Part shown: positions 44,007 through 52,007 of the stretch, piece by piece
Layout: each line of letters begins with the position of its first letter
Position numbering within the stretch: the stretch's first letter is position 1
Origin: Paenibacillus tritici
GTDB taxonomy: Bacteria; Bacillota; Bacilli; Paenibacillales; Paenibacillaceae
NCBI RefSeq assembly: GCF_013204885.1
Contig: NZ_JABMKX010000003.1
Location: forward strand, 1-64,000
Reading direction: 5' to 3'
DNA length: 64,000 nucleotides
Translations under genes and position numbers: made by a program
The notes under the pieces: generated by a model
What the model was told of the DNA's origin: nothing
What the model saw: only the letters and a program-made list of their open reading frames with translations
Database searches by the model: none

Positions 44007-44654
44007 TCAGCGCTTCGCGGCAGCTTTGCCCGGAAGCGCCGGACGCCTTGTCCTGCCGCAGAACAGCCAGGCAGCGGCTGTACTGAACAGCGTAAGCCCC
44101 ATGGTGAAATACTGCACGGCCACCACATCATCCTCAAGCACCGAAGGCAGCCACGGGTATACGCCTGCCGAATAATCCACCATATCATTAGCGAACGTCC
44201 ATAACAGCGCAACAGGCAGCATTCTCCGGAAGGAGAAGAACCGGGCATAGATCAGTGCTTCTACCGCCATCCCCGTATGCGAGATCATCAGCATCCAATC
44301 CTTCCAGGTGATGGAGTCGCCCTGATAACCGCCTGCCACGATCATGCTGACTGCCCAGATCCCATATTTCACAGAGGTCACTACAGCCAGCGCTTCGATT
44401 AACTGACGGACCAGCGTTCCTGTAAGCCCCTTCGGCGGATAGAGCAGCAGCAGCAATGCAGCCGTGAAGAACAGGCTCGCGGTAGGACTGTCGGGAACAA
44501 ACGGCAGCAGCCAGAGCGGTTCAGTCTTCGCTGTGAACGCAAGCTGATTGCCATACCACATGTATCCGTACACCGTCCCCAGCAGATTCACTATCAGCAG
44601 CAGCCATATGATTCTTCTGTCCCTAAATAATCTCTCTAACCAATGACCCGGCAT
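44007..44654 (-). CDS. ypjA: YpjA-type integral membrane protein (DUF1405)
   Basis: 215 residues with about six membrane helices (IIWLLLIVNLLGTVYGYMWYG; PTASLFFTAALLLLLYPP; YGIWAVSMIVAGGY; VAVQYFTMGLTLFSTAAAWLFCG). The ATG at 44654 has GGGAGGA upstream; an in-frame ATG at 44687 has a poorer site. Unknown function. Its place directly after qcrABC is conserved with B. subtilis, suggesting a link to the cytochrome complex, but it has its own upstream terminator at 44712. Confidence 0.82.
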   Translation of the reverse strand: MPGHWLERLFRDRRIIWLLLIVNLLGTVYGYMWYGNQLAFTAKTEPLWLLPFVPDSPTASLFFTAALLLLLYPPKGLTGTLVRQLIEALAVVTSVKYGIWAVSMIVAGGYQGDSITWKDWMLMISHTGMAVEALIYARFFSFRRMLPVALLWTFANDMVDYSAGVYPWLPSVLEDDVVAVQYFTMGLTLFSTAAAWLFCGRTRRPALPGKAAAKR

Positions 44655-44711
44655 CTCAACAACTTCCTCCCGACTATGCAGCTTCATTTCACCACCACTT
44701 CATCACACACA

Positions 44712-44741
44712 AAAACCTGACCGCATTGTACGATCAGGTTT
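44712..44741 (-). terminator. terminator after qcrABC
   Basis: AAACCTGATC / GTCAGGTTT stem with a ~9-nt loop, then TTTGTG on the minus strand. Confidence 0.65.
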
Positions 44742-44755
44742 GCGTTAATTTTATT

Positions 44756-45628
44756 TTACTGTTCGCTTTTTTGTTTGGCAAGCCAGTCGGCCAGCCCGTC
44801 AATATCCTGGTCGGTCAATCCTGCTCCTATGGCCGTATCATACATTGGAGGCATTTGCCCTTTGCCTTCTTTGATAATAGCAAGGATAGCCGCCTTATCA
44901 TGTTTATCCCCTACACCACGAAGGGAGGGCCCGCTTGCACCCTTCAAGTCCGTTGCATGGCAGGATATGCAAGTCGCCTGCTTGAAGGTAGCCATCGCCG
45001 GATCATCCTTGTCCACAATGGCAATGGCCTTTGGCTGAACGGCACTGGTGGTCGGCAAGCCTGCAGCCTTATTCTCGGCAGCTTTCTCCTCACGCAGGAT
45101 ATCCTCAGGGATCATGTTCGATTCAGCCATCTCATGTTTGTACTCTGTCCAGGCCGTATTGGTCAAGTAGATGATGGCCGCCAGGGACACGAACATCAGC
45201 GAGGAGGCAATCGGTCTGCGGTAGAACCGGCGCTCCCGGCCTGTATCGAGGAACGGAGCCAACAGCAGCGCCCCGAAGGCTACGCCCGTTACCCCCAGCG
45301 TTCCAAGCACGATATAATCACCGGATGCGTACGGGAGCTTCAAGTATTGATAGAGAAAGAGAAAATACCAGTCCGGGATAGGAATTACCGTCGCTGCCGG
45401 ATTGGCGGGGAATCCTAGCGGTGCCGGCTCTGAGATCGTCAGAACCAGAATTCCCACCAGCACCACTACGCCAACCATCCATTCCTTGAGCAAAAAGTTA
45501 GGGATAAAGGCCTCCGATTTGCCCGGATAAGCCGTGTAATCCGGCGGGGTAATGAACCCGTTCCCTCTGCGGACCCGGGAATCCCCGACGAATACCACCT
45601 TCTCTTTGGAGTCGTCTCCGTGTGCCAT
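44756..45628 (-). CDS. qcrC: menaquinol-cytochrome c reductase, cytochrome b/c subunit
   Basis: 290 residues. An N-terminal subunit IV-like part with three membrane helices (LLKEWMVGVVVLVGILVLTI and following) carries the PDWYFLFLYQYLK motif. The C-terminal cytochrome c domain has CISCHATD as the heme-c site and a Met ligand in GQMPPM. It is part of the menaquinol:cytochrome c oxidoreductase. Third gene of qcrABC. Confidence 0.94.
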   Translation of the reverse strand: MAHGDDSKEKVVFVGDSRVRRGNGFITPPDYTAYPGKSEAFIPNFLLKEWMVGVVVLVGILVLTISEPAPLGFPANPAATVIPIPDWYFLFLYQYLKLPYASGDYIVLGTLGVTGVAFGALLLAPFLDTGRERRFYRRPIASSLMFVSLAAIIYLTNTAWTEYKHEMAESNMIPEDILREEKAAENKAAGLPTTSAVQPKAIAIVDKDDPAMATFKQATCISCHATDLKGASGPSLRGVGDKHDKAAILAIIKEGKGQMPPMYDTAIGAGLTDQDIDGLADWLAKQKSEQ

Positions 45629-45651
45629 GACAGTGCCTCCTATACGTTTTT

Positions 45652-46332
45652 TTACAAAGGACCGGATATGCCTTGTCTGCGGATCATGATGAAATGTCCG
45701 ACTAGCAGAATAAGCAGCACCGCCGGGAGGAAGAATACATGCAAGGCAAAAAAGCGGGTCAGCGTTTCGGCGCCGGCAATTGTACCGCCCTGCATCAGCT
45801 CCTTCAGTACAGGTCCCATGAACGGAACCGAATTGGCAATCTCCAGCGTAACCTTGGTAGCGAAGTAGGCCTTATTGTCCCACGGAAGCAGGTAACCGGT
45901 GAGTCCCAGCCCCAGCATGACGAAAAAGATCAGCATCCCCACCACCCAGTTCATTTCACGCGGGGCCTTATAAGAACCGGTGAAGAACACACGCATGGTA
46001 TGAAGGAACATCATAACAATAACCAGGCTCGCCCCCCAGTGGTGCATGCCGCGGACGATTTTGCCGAAGGCGACCTTCGTCTGCAGATATTCCACACTGG
46101 CATAGGCATTAATAATATCGGGTACATAATACATGGTCAGAAACATGCCGGATAGAATCTGAATTACGGTGATGAAAAAAGTAAGTCCGCCGAAGCAGTA
46201 CACAAAGGCTGAGAAGTGGTGTGCCGGATTGACATGCTCAGGCACTTCGTGGTCGGCAACATCTCTCCAGATCGGTGTAATATCCAGACGTTCGTCAATC
46301 CAGTTATATACGTTTTTGAACACGCCGTTCAC
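45652..46332 (-). CDS. qcrB: menaquinol-cytochrome c reductase, cytochrome b subunit
   Basis: 226 residues, cytochrome b6 type with four membrane helices. Histidine pairs for the two hemes are in helices around GMHHWGASLVIVMMFLHTMRVF and FFALHVFFLPAVLLILLVGHFIMI. GYLLPWDNKAYFATKV is the quinol-site region. It is translated from a 4-bp overlap with qcrA. Confidence 0.95.
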   Translation of the reverse strand: MNGVFKNVYNWIDERLDITPIWRDVADHEVPEHVNPAHHFSAFVYCFGGLTFFITVIQILSGMFLTMYYVPDIINAYASVEYLQTKVAFGKIVRGMHHWGASLVIVMMFLHTMRVFFTGSYKAPREMNWVVGMLIFFVMLGLGLTGYLLPWDNKAYFATKVTLEIANSVPFMGPVLKELMQGGTIAGAETLTRFFALHVFFLPAVLLILLVGHFIMIRRQGISGPL

Positions 46333-46889
46333 GCCTCCTTCTTGGCTTCCGTATTAGGAACGATTTCACCGAGATAGACCCAGCCCCCGTCAATCTTGGT
46401 GGTGTACTGGTCCAGCGGCTTCGCAGCCACCGCCAAATGCTGGCCCTGCTTCGTATAACGGGCGCCATGGCAAGGGCAATGATATTCATCAGGGTACGCC
46501 TTGTCATTGTTCCAGCCCACCGTGCAGCCAAGATGCTTGCAGATGGGTGAAAGCGCATAAATTTCTCCGCTCTCGTCTTTGCGGATCCATGCCGTCAGCA
46601 TCGCTGTACTGGCATACCAGCCGTCCTGCTGTGGAAGCTCGAAGGTGAACTCCTGGGGTACGTCGGTAATTTTGGCCGCTTCCGCTACCTTGATGAAGTC
46701 TCCTTCGCCTTTTTTATGTAAGATCGGGTCCACGGCAAATCGAATCATCGGCAGGATAACTCCGGCTCCCATAAAAGCAGTCGCGCCGCCTAACGTATAG
46801 GTCAAAAACTGTCTGCGCGACATCTCATTTCGGCGAGGCGGTTCTGCTTCTTGCGGAAGTGACTCTTGCTCTTCATTAAGGCTGCTCAT
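46329..46889 (-). CDS. qcrA: menaquinol-cytochrome c reductase, Rieske Fe-S subunit
   Basis: 186 residues. MSRRQFLTYTLGGATAFMGAG is a Tat-like signal anchor; the Rieske cluster motifs are CKHLGCT and CPCHGARY (C-x-H and C-x2-H). It passes electrons from menaquinol to cytochrome c. First gene of the operon; a strong sigma-A-type promoter lies about 120 bp upstream. Confidence 0.96.
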   Translation of the reverse strand: MSSLNEEQESLPQEAEPPRRNEMSRRQFLTYTLGGATAFMGAGVILPMIRFAVDPILHKKGEGDFIKVAEAAKITDVPQEFTFELPQQDGWYASTAMLTAWIRKDESGEIYALSPICKHLGCTVGWNNDKAYPDEYHCPCHGARYTKQGQHLAVAAKPLDQYTTKIDGGWVYLGEIVPNTEAKKEA

Positions 46890-47008
46890 ACTGTGTGTAA
46901 CCCCCTTTTCAAAATGTGAGAAGGCTTCTGCAGAGTTATTACATAGACATCTAAGGTAAAAAATCCGTTTTCAATGAAAAATATCACATAACATATAAGT
47001 TCATCCTA

Positions 47009-47037
47009 ATCATAGCTTAGGGTCTAAAACCCGTCAA
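47009..47037 (-). promoter_or_regulatory. candidate sigma-A promoter of qcrABC
   Basis: Minus strand TTGACG (47037-47032), 17-bp spacer, TATGAT (47014-47009). Confidence 0.65.
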
Positions 47038-47110
47038 GAATATTGTCTAAATTGTGACAGGCGTTTGAGGCTGTTTTTTAACAAATTGTTGATTTTCCGT
47101 CACATTTACT

Positions 47111-47536
47111 TCATTTCCCCTTCTGCCATAAGCCCTGAATTTCACCCCGCACATGCGTGCTGACAGCTGTCCGGGAATCCGCCGCTATCTCAGGCAGGCT
47201 AAGCAGTAAATCGCTTTCATAGATCTCCTCCCCGGACAGCCGCTCATTGGCAGACAGCACAACGGCGTACTGGAAGCCACTGGATTTGACTTTTCGGCAA
47301 AGCTCATTAATCAGAGCCGCACTGCCGGGTCCCGCATACTGTACCGCCGGGTATGTAACTACCCGCCCCTGAAACGGCTGTTCGATCAGCTCCAGGAAAT
47401 CCCGCTGGCGCTCTAGCAGCGATACGGTCTCAGGAGGAGTCTCGGTACCCTGAAGTCCGCTAAAAGGAATTACACAAGTATCATAGAAGTGCCCATCTGT
47501 CTCCCAGCTTTTAGTATCAAAATCACTGAATTTCAT
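47111..47536 (-). CDS. ypiF: YpiF-family protein (DUF2487)
   Basis: 141 residues, no membrane helix. The N-terminus MKFSDFDTKSWETDGHFYDTCVIPF and the central QRDFLELIEQPFQGRVVTYPAVQY are the family pattern I associate with YpiF, which precedes qcrA in B. subtilis too. AGGAGG precedes the start. Function unknown. It is 220 bp from qcrA, so separately transcribed, or read through. Confidence 0.8.
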   Translation of the reverse strand: MKFSDFDTKSWETDGHFYDTCVIPFSGLQGTETPPETVSLLERQRDFLELIEQPFQGRVVTYPAVQYAGPGSAALINELCRKVKSSGFQYAVVLSANERLSGEEIYESDLLLSLPEIAADSRTAVSTHVRGEIQGLWQKGK

Positions 47537-47644
47537 AGACTTGCCTCCTCATGCCGAATCCGGCAACGATAATCATCACGCTAAAAGCATCATAATCAAG
47601 TAGAATCGACTTGGCAATCTTTAATATCGAGTGCAACATTAATT

Positions 47645-47673
47645 CAAAAAAAGAAATGCGCCAGGCGCATTTC
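47645..47673 (-). terminator. terminator after the IDEAL-domain gene
   Basis: Perfect 9-bp stem GAAATGCGC / GCGCATTTC with a 3-nt loop, then TTTTTTT on the minus strand; the stem ends 2 bp before the stop. Confidence 0.83.
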
Positions 47674-47674
47674 C

Positions 47675-47854
47675 CTATGCCAAACTTTTCAGTTCTTCAG
47701 TCAGGTTCCGGAAAGCCGCCTCATCTCCGGCAGCCAGCGCCGTGTCGATCTTCCGGTACAAGATGTCGGTACGACGCTTTCTTAACGCTTCATCCCAAAC
47801 CATTTCTGCAGCAAGCCCCAGCATCACTTCATAAGTAGCCTTCATTTTGTCCAT
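47675..47854 (-). CDS. IDEAL-domain protein
   Basis: 59 residues from ATG 47854 (GGAGGTG 6 nt upstream). The C-terminal IDEAL-type segment is ILYRKIDTALAAGDEAAFRNLTEELKSL. In B. subtilis this domain occurs at the C-terminus of YpiB, encoded next to ypiF, so this short protein could be a truncated or free-standing counterpart. Function unknown. Confidence 0.75.
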   Translation of the reverse strand: MDKMKATYEVMLGLAAEMVWDEALRKRRTDILYRKIDTALAAGDEAAFRNLTEELKSLA

Positions 47855-47872
47855 TCGATACACCTCCGCTGT

Positions 47873-48379
47873 TTAAGAAATTCCGTATTCCAATGCCTTT
47901 TTCACGTAGCTTTCACTTGTGCGTGCCATTCGCAGCAGATCCTGCTGCGTCAATTCGCGGACCACTTTGGCCGGTGTGCCCAAGGAGAGCGTGTACGGAG
48001 GAATGATTTTGTTCTCGGTTACAACGGAGCCGGCTCCTATTAAAGCATATTCACCAATCTCTGCTCCGTTCAATACAATTGCACCCATTCCGATTAATGT
48101 GCCCTTGCCTATCCGGCAGCCGTGAATGATTGCTGAATGGCCCACCGAGATATCATCCGCAAGCACCAGCGGCAATCCCTCCGCTACATGGCCGACAACA
48201 CCGTCCTGAATATTGCAGCGCTCCCCGACGATCACCGGAGCCAGGTCCCCCCGCAGAACGGCATTGAACCAGACACTGGATTGTTTGCTTATCCTTACAT
48301 CGCCAACGAGCTTAGCGCCTTCCGCCACATATACTGATTCATCAAGCTGCGGTATGTAACTCCCATATGCAATCCGCAT
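47873..48379 (-). CDS. gamma-carbonic anhydrase-family hexapeptide-repeat protein
   Basis: 168 residues, left-handed beta-helix with hexapeptide repeats (VGDVRISKQSSVWFNAVLRGDLAPVIVGERCNIQDG). Metal-site histidines typical of gamma-class enzymes are in VVGHVAE, VGHSAIIHG. Family members include CaiE/PaaY-like proteins; carbonic anhydrase activity is possible but not certain. Well-formed GGGGGAG site upstream. It is 12 bp after the 362-aa gene. Confidence 0.85.
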   Translation of the reverse strand: MRIAYGSYIPQLDESVYVAEGAKLVGDVRISKQSSVWFNAVLRGDLAPVIVGERCNIQDGVVGHVAEGLPLVLADDISVGHSAIIHGCRIGKGTLIGMGAIVLNGAEIGEYALIGAGSVVTENKIIPPYTLSLGTPAKVVRELTQQDLLRMARTSESYVKKALEYGIS

Positions 48380-48390
48380 CTCTCTCCCCC

Positions 48391-49479
48391 TTACCTGAGC
48401 AGATGCTTCGGCACTGCCGCCTCACATCCCCAGGGCGTCATCATGACCACTGATCCTCCGGCATCCTCACCCAGCCTAAGCATACCCAGATGAAGCATCA
48501 TCCGCAGAACACGCTGTTCCAGAATCGAAACGGCGTCATCGTAATAAAACGGTTTGATCAGCCAGCCGATCCCCTCAGCGAGCGAGGCTGTGGTCACCCA
48601 TTTGTCTGCACTAAGACTGATCCAGTAGACCAGCGAGGGTAAATTTGGAATCGCCCCTTTATACAGTCTTAACCAAAAGGAGAATAACTGCATCAGCTTT
48701 TCCAATTTCCCCTCCTCCAGAAAATGACTGCCTGCGGCTGTAAGCTGCAGCCTGTAACCCTCCTCGGAGATCCAGCGGCGGTGGCGGGCATAATCATACA
48801 GCAGGGCAAATCTCGGCGGATAATGCTCACATGCTCTGCCGTAGCCGAATCTCCAGCCGCCTTTGCCGAGCAGAGGTTCCGCAATCTGCAGCGCATTCAT
48901 CACACCCTGCTGATTACGTTTGTAGAGCGCGCCTTCCTGGTTCAGCTCAGGCTCATTCTCCTTCACATACCGCAGGAACAGCAGCAGATCCCCCGACAGC
49001 AAATCCCCCTCGCCCCGGTACATCGCCGGTTCCGGACTTTGAACAATGCGTTCCTTCAAATGCTCCCCCATCCGTTCACGGAAGCGGTTCTTCAAATCCA
49101 GCGGAACTTGGAACAGATACCTGTTCTGCTGGGAAGCGCCATTAAAGAGCCATCCCCCGTTCTTGAACCGGCTGACCAGTTCACGGTAGTCCCCGCTCTT
49201 GCCGGGCGCAGTATCGAAGGACGCCTGCCGGGCTGCGGCAAGCAGGTCTTCCAGGCTGAATTGGCTGCGTTCATCGAAGAGCAGCGTATTCAGAAAACGC
49301 AGTTCTCCCGGGGAACTCCCCTTGATGTGGGACTCCATGAACTCCCGGCTGCCCAAGGTGATTAATATACTCTGAATCAAATCATGTTTGGAATTCCGTT
49401 TGCACTCACACTGGTAGCGTCCCGCAATGGCGGTAAGCTGACCAATGTCTGCGTAAGTGAGCATATCCGCCAGATTCAT
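48391..49479 (-). CDS. protein of unknown function with winged-helix-like regions
   Basis: 362 residues, soluble and mainly helical. The N-terminal part (LTYADIGQLTAIAGRYQCECKRNSKHDLIQSILITLGS) looks like a small helical DNA-binding or SAP-like fold. The C-terminal half (RWISEEGYRLQLTAAGSHFLEEG; VTTASLAEGIGWLIKPFYYDDAVSILEQRVLRMMLHLGML) resembles tandem winged helices, as in XPB-helicase-associated domains. No helicase or nuclease motifs are seen. I do not recognise a characterised family. It probably shares a transcript with the gamma-carbonic anhydrase-like gene. Confidence 0.75.
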   Translation of the reverse strand: MNLADMLTYADIGQLTAIAGRYQCECKRNSKHDLIQSILITLGSREFMESHIKGSSPGELRFLNTLLFDERSQFSLEDLLAAARQASFDTAPGKSGDYRELVSRFKNGGWLFNGASQQNRYLFQVPLDLKNRFRERMGEHLKERIVQSPEPAMYRGEGDLLSGDLLLFLRYVKENEPELNQEGALYKRNQQGVMNALQIAEPLLGKGGWRFGYGRACEHYPPRFALLYDYARHRRWISEEGYRLQLTAAGSHFLEEGKLEKLMQLFSFWLRLYKGAIPNLPSLVYWISLSADKWVTTASLAEGIGWLIKPFYYDDAVSILEQRVLRMMLHLGMLRLGEDAGGSVVMMTPWGCEAAVPKHLLR

Positions 49480-49543
49480 CTCTCATCGCCTCACCGTTTT
49501 ACTACCATTATGGGAAATACAGCCCTTTTTATTCCTTTTGCCG

Positions 49544-49572
49544 CAAAAAAAATAACCCGAAGGGTCGGGTTA
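49544..49572 (-). terminator. terminator after the histidine phosphatase gene
   Basis: AACCCGA / TCGGGTT stem (49554-49560 and 49565-49571) with AGGG loop, followed by TTTTTTTTG on the minus strand; it overlaps the stop. Confidence 0.83.
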
Positions 49573-50157
49573 ATGCTGTTGTTGTAAAACATGACGGGTA
49601 CAATTGTACAGTAACGGATTCCATTCCTGCTCATTTTTCTCCAGAATCGTCAGCGAGAGATTGCCGAGCCGTTCCGAGTATTTGTCTTTGTAGAGTGCCG
49701 TGTACAGCTGTGCAAGAAACCCTCCATGGGAGATGACAAGTACATTCTTGTCCGGGAACCGGGCCGTGACATCCTCCAGGAACGCAAGCCCCCGGATCTG
49801 AAGCGCCTGATCGCTCTCCTGTCCCAGAGACAGCTCTTTCCAATCCTTGCCCCACTTGGCTTCGCGGGCGGCAGCCGTCATGCCCTCTACCTGGCCATAG
49901 GCGCGTTCGCGGATGCGTTCATCGGGGTCCAGCAGAGGAATAGCCAGCTTAGCGGCAACAATCTTGCCGGTTTCTGCTGCACGGGAAAGACTGCTGGTTA
50001 TACAGTAGTCCCAGTGGTAGGGCTCCTGCAGAAGCCGGTCACCCAGCATCTCAGCCTGCCTGCGGCCTTCATCATTAAGCGGGATATCGCTTTGTCCCTG
50101 AATTTTGCCTTCCGCATTCCAATCTGTCAGCCCATGGCGTATTAAGCCGATCAGCAT
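49570..50157 (-). CDS. histidine phosphatase family protein (phosphoglycerate mutase-like)
   Basis: 195 residues. The catalytic RHG motif is LIGLIRHGLTDWNAEGKIQGQSDIPLN near the N-terminus, with a second His in VISHGGFLAQL and an acid in the middle. It may be a broad phosphatase or phosphoglycerate mutase-like; substrate unknown. Independent transcription unit. Confidence 0.88.
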   Translation of the reverse strand: MLIGLIRHGLTDWNAEGKIQGQSDIPLNDEGRRQAEMLGDRLLQEPYHWDYCITSSLSRAAETGKIVAAKLAIPLLDPDERIRERAYGQVEGMTAAAREAKWGKDWKELSLGQESDQALQIRGLAFLEDVTARFPDKNVLVISHGGFLAQLYTALYKDKYSERLGNLSLTILEKNEQEWNPLLYNCTRHVLQQQH

Positions 50158-50225
50158 CGCCTATCACCGTTCCCTTCCATTTATGTTTGCTTAATAATGT
50201 AACACGAATACAAACAAATGTCACA

Positions 50226-50262
50226 CAAAAGCCCTCTTCCTATGATTAGGGAAGGGGGCTTT
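50226..50262 (-). terminator. terminator after the sigma/anti-sigma operon
   Basis: Stem AGCCC-CTTCC / GGAAG-GGGCT with TTTTGTG on the minus strand, next to the anti-sigma stop. Confidence 0.72.
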
Positions 50263-50852
50263 CATTGTCTGCGGTACCGGTTCAGGCGTACCAGCAGGAA
50301 TATAGACAATCCGACGCCCAGCGTCGACAATACCATCCAGTATTGCGGGTGGGTAGGGCCCATATTGGCCACCAGCGGTTCAATAATGCCGCCTTCAGCT
50401 TCCACCGGATAAGAAGAGGACCAATCCAGGGTTAGACCTGCCACACCTGTCTCGACGATCCCGCTCTGAGCCGCAGTGGTATTCGCAGGGGTCTGGAACA
50501 CCGTGAAATATAAAAAGCTGGAGATAAACACGGCCAGAAAACAGGCAATCCAGAGGGTTAAGCGGTGGCGGAAAACCGTCGAACTCCCCGCAGACTTACC
50601 ATCGCCGGGCATAAGCCACGGACTCTCCAGGTAGATCCGCTCCATAACCTTAAGGTTAATGACTTCTGCCCGCTCATCACTGACATCAAATCTTGTATCC
50701 TGCATAAGCTCGCTGGTCTCCTGCCACAGCGCCCATTCGGCACTGCAGTAAGAGCAGCCGGCAATATGTCTCTCCAATCGAATCCGCCTGGGATCTGTGG
50801 GGGGAGCGTCCCACAAATGTGGAATGGAATCCTGCGCTTCCCTGCAATTCAT
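50262..50852 (-). CDS. zinc-binding (zf-HC2) anti-sigma factor
   Basis: 196 residues. The N-terminal ZAS motif is HIAGCSYCSAEW, a H-x3-C-x2-C anti-sigma domain. A membrane helix near 110 (LTLWIACFLAVFISSFLYFTVF) and a second near the C-terminus (YWMVLSTLGVGLSIFLLVRLN) place it in the membrane. It starts 5 bp after the ECF sigma gene. Such proteins hold the sigma factor inactive until the signal; here that would be the factor encoded just upstream. Confidence 0.9.
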   Translation of the reverse strand: MNCREAQDSIPHLWDAPPTDPRRIRLERHIAGCSYCSAEWALWQETSELMQDTRFDVSDERAEVINLKVMERIYLESPWLMPGDGKSAGSSTVFRHRLTLWIACFLAVFISSFLYFTVFQTPANTTAAQSGIVETGVAGLTLDWSSSYPVEAEGGIIEPLVANMGPTHPQYWMVLSTLGVGLSIFLLVRLNRYRRQ

Positions 50853-50857
50853 AGGAC

Positions 50858-51445
50858 TTACACCCTCTCAGCCTGCTCTTCAGCTTCAGGCTCATAGAAA
50901 TAGGATTCAAGCTGCAGCTTCACACTGCTCCTCGCCCGGAACAACAGTGATTTCACCGAGCTGACACTTTGATCCAGAATCACTGCAATTTCCTGATAAT
51001 CCATCTGATCATATTCACGCAGAATAAGCGCAGAGCGCTGCTTCTCCGGGAGATTGTTTATCGCTTCCCGTACGAGTTCCATCCGTTCCTTGCGCAGTGC
51101 TGCCTGTTCCGGGGCAACCTCCAGCGGTGCCACAGGAGTATATCCGCTCTCTTCAAGCGATACATTCCCGGCACGGTTCTTGCGCAGCTCGCTAAGTACG
51201 GTATTGCGGGCAATGGTATACAGCCATGTAGAGAAAGAAGCATCTACTTCACGGAAGGAATGAAGACTCCGGAAGGCTTTGTAGAAGGTCTCTGAACAGA
51301 GGTCTTCGGCAATCAGCTCCATATGGGAGTTCTTCAGCATGTGATACACAAACGCCAGTATTTTGCGTTGATAACGGCGCATCAATTCCGAGTATAATTC
51401 TGTATCTCCTTGCTTGATTAGCTGGATCAACTGGGAATCCGTCAT
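50858..51445 (-). CDS. ECF-type RNA polymerase sigma factor
   Basis: 195 residues. Region 2 is LIQLIKQGDTELYSELMRRYQRKILAFVYHMLKNSHMELIAEDLCSETFYKAFRSLHSFREVDASFSTWLYTIARN; region 4 is INNLPEKQRSALILREYDQMDYQEIAVILDQSVSSVKSLLFRAR. It directs RNA polymerase to stress promoters and is paired with the anti-sigma next to it. Its own upstream region holds a GCAACTTTT motif. Related promoter motifs precede the two amidase genes, implying envelope-stress control; see findings. Which B. subtilis sigma it corresponds to is unclear. Confidence 0.94.
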   Translation of the reverse strand: MTDSQLIQLIKQGDTELYSELMRRYQRKILAFVYHMLKNSHMELIAEDLCSETFYKAFRSLHSFREVDASFSTWLYTIARNTVLSELRKNRAGNVSLEESGYTPVAPLEVAPEQAALRKERMELVREAINNLPEKQRSALILREYDQMDYQEIAVILDQSVSSVKSLLFRARSSVKLQLESYFYEPEAEEQAERV

Positions 51446-51503
51446 GGTGAGTCGGCCCTCCTCGCCCTTGCACGTGTAATCCCGTCCGGTCCGTATCTAC
51501 TTA

Positions 51504-51528
51504 TACCGGGCAGGTAAGAAAAAGTTGC
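51504..51528 (-). promoter_or_regulatory. candidate autoregulatory ECF promoter
   Basis: GCAACTTTT (51528-51520 on the minus strand), 12 bp, then GGTATAAG from 51507. The -35 part matches the amidase promoters; the -10 differs (CGTCTTAA there). Confidence 0.5.
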
Positions 51529-51805
51529 GGCATTGCTTCAAATTTGCATGACTACATCCAATACTTCCTATGTATATTCAACTCACCGTTATTTAAGGCT
51601 TGGTGTATGTAAATACAGAAAAAAAACGCAGACTTACAAAACTCAGATTCCTTTTCAAAAACTAAAAATGTTCCTATACCTGGAAAGAATCTATAAACAT
51701 ACTTAACCCAGTATAGCATAGTTACTAACAGGATTGCATTACTAGACTCCTAGACTAGAAAAAGACCGGAGGATGAAAGCGGTGTTATTTAGTTTGAATA
51801 AAGTG

Positions 51806-51834
51806 TTGACAAAATGTAAACGGATACATATAAT
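51806..51834 (+). promoter_or_regulatory. consensus sigma-A promoter of the candidate small RNA
   Basis: TTGACA (51806-51811), 17-bp spacer, TATAAT (51829-51834). Confidence 0.85.
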
Positions 51835-51840
51835 AAAAGT

Positions 51841-51933
51841 ACAGTATGGTTTCTCTCCACTCCTATCCAAACACTGCACGGTTCCAATTAATTGTGAACT
51901 GTAACCGCTTATTATGTAAGCGGTCTTTTTTTT
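51841..51933 (+). ncRNA. candidate small RNA, ~93 nt, with intrinsic terminator
   Basis: The consensus promoter predicts a start near 51841. A hairpin (GGTTC-CAATTAATTG-GAAC, about 51880-51898) and a terminator (ACCGCTTA / TAAGCGGT at 51904-51911 and 51917-51924, then CTTTTTTTT) complete a compact transcript. The strand is opposite to both flanking operons, and no downstream gene exists for it to lead. An ATG at 51846 opens a frame with no ribosome site, so a peptide is unlikely. I cannot assign it to a known family. Confidence 0.7.
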
Positions 51934-51980
51934 GCCCATTTTTGCGAACAATTGGGGGAATGCCCCCACAGCATAAGTAA

Positions 51981-52002
51981 AGCCGGGGCATCCGCCCCGG
52001 CT
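51981..52002 (-). terminator. stem-loop after tyrA, end of the aromatic supraoperon
   Basis: AGCCGGGGC / GCCCCGGCT with a 4-nt loop, followed by TTTACTT on the minus strand. Confidence 0.65.
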
Positions 52003-52007
52003 CCACG

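Noticed and set aside
51742..51969. 75-residue minus-strand open frame
   Set aside because: It spans the promoter and terminator of the small RNA on the other strand and has no ribosome site.
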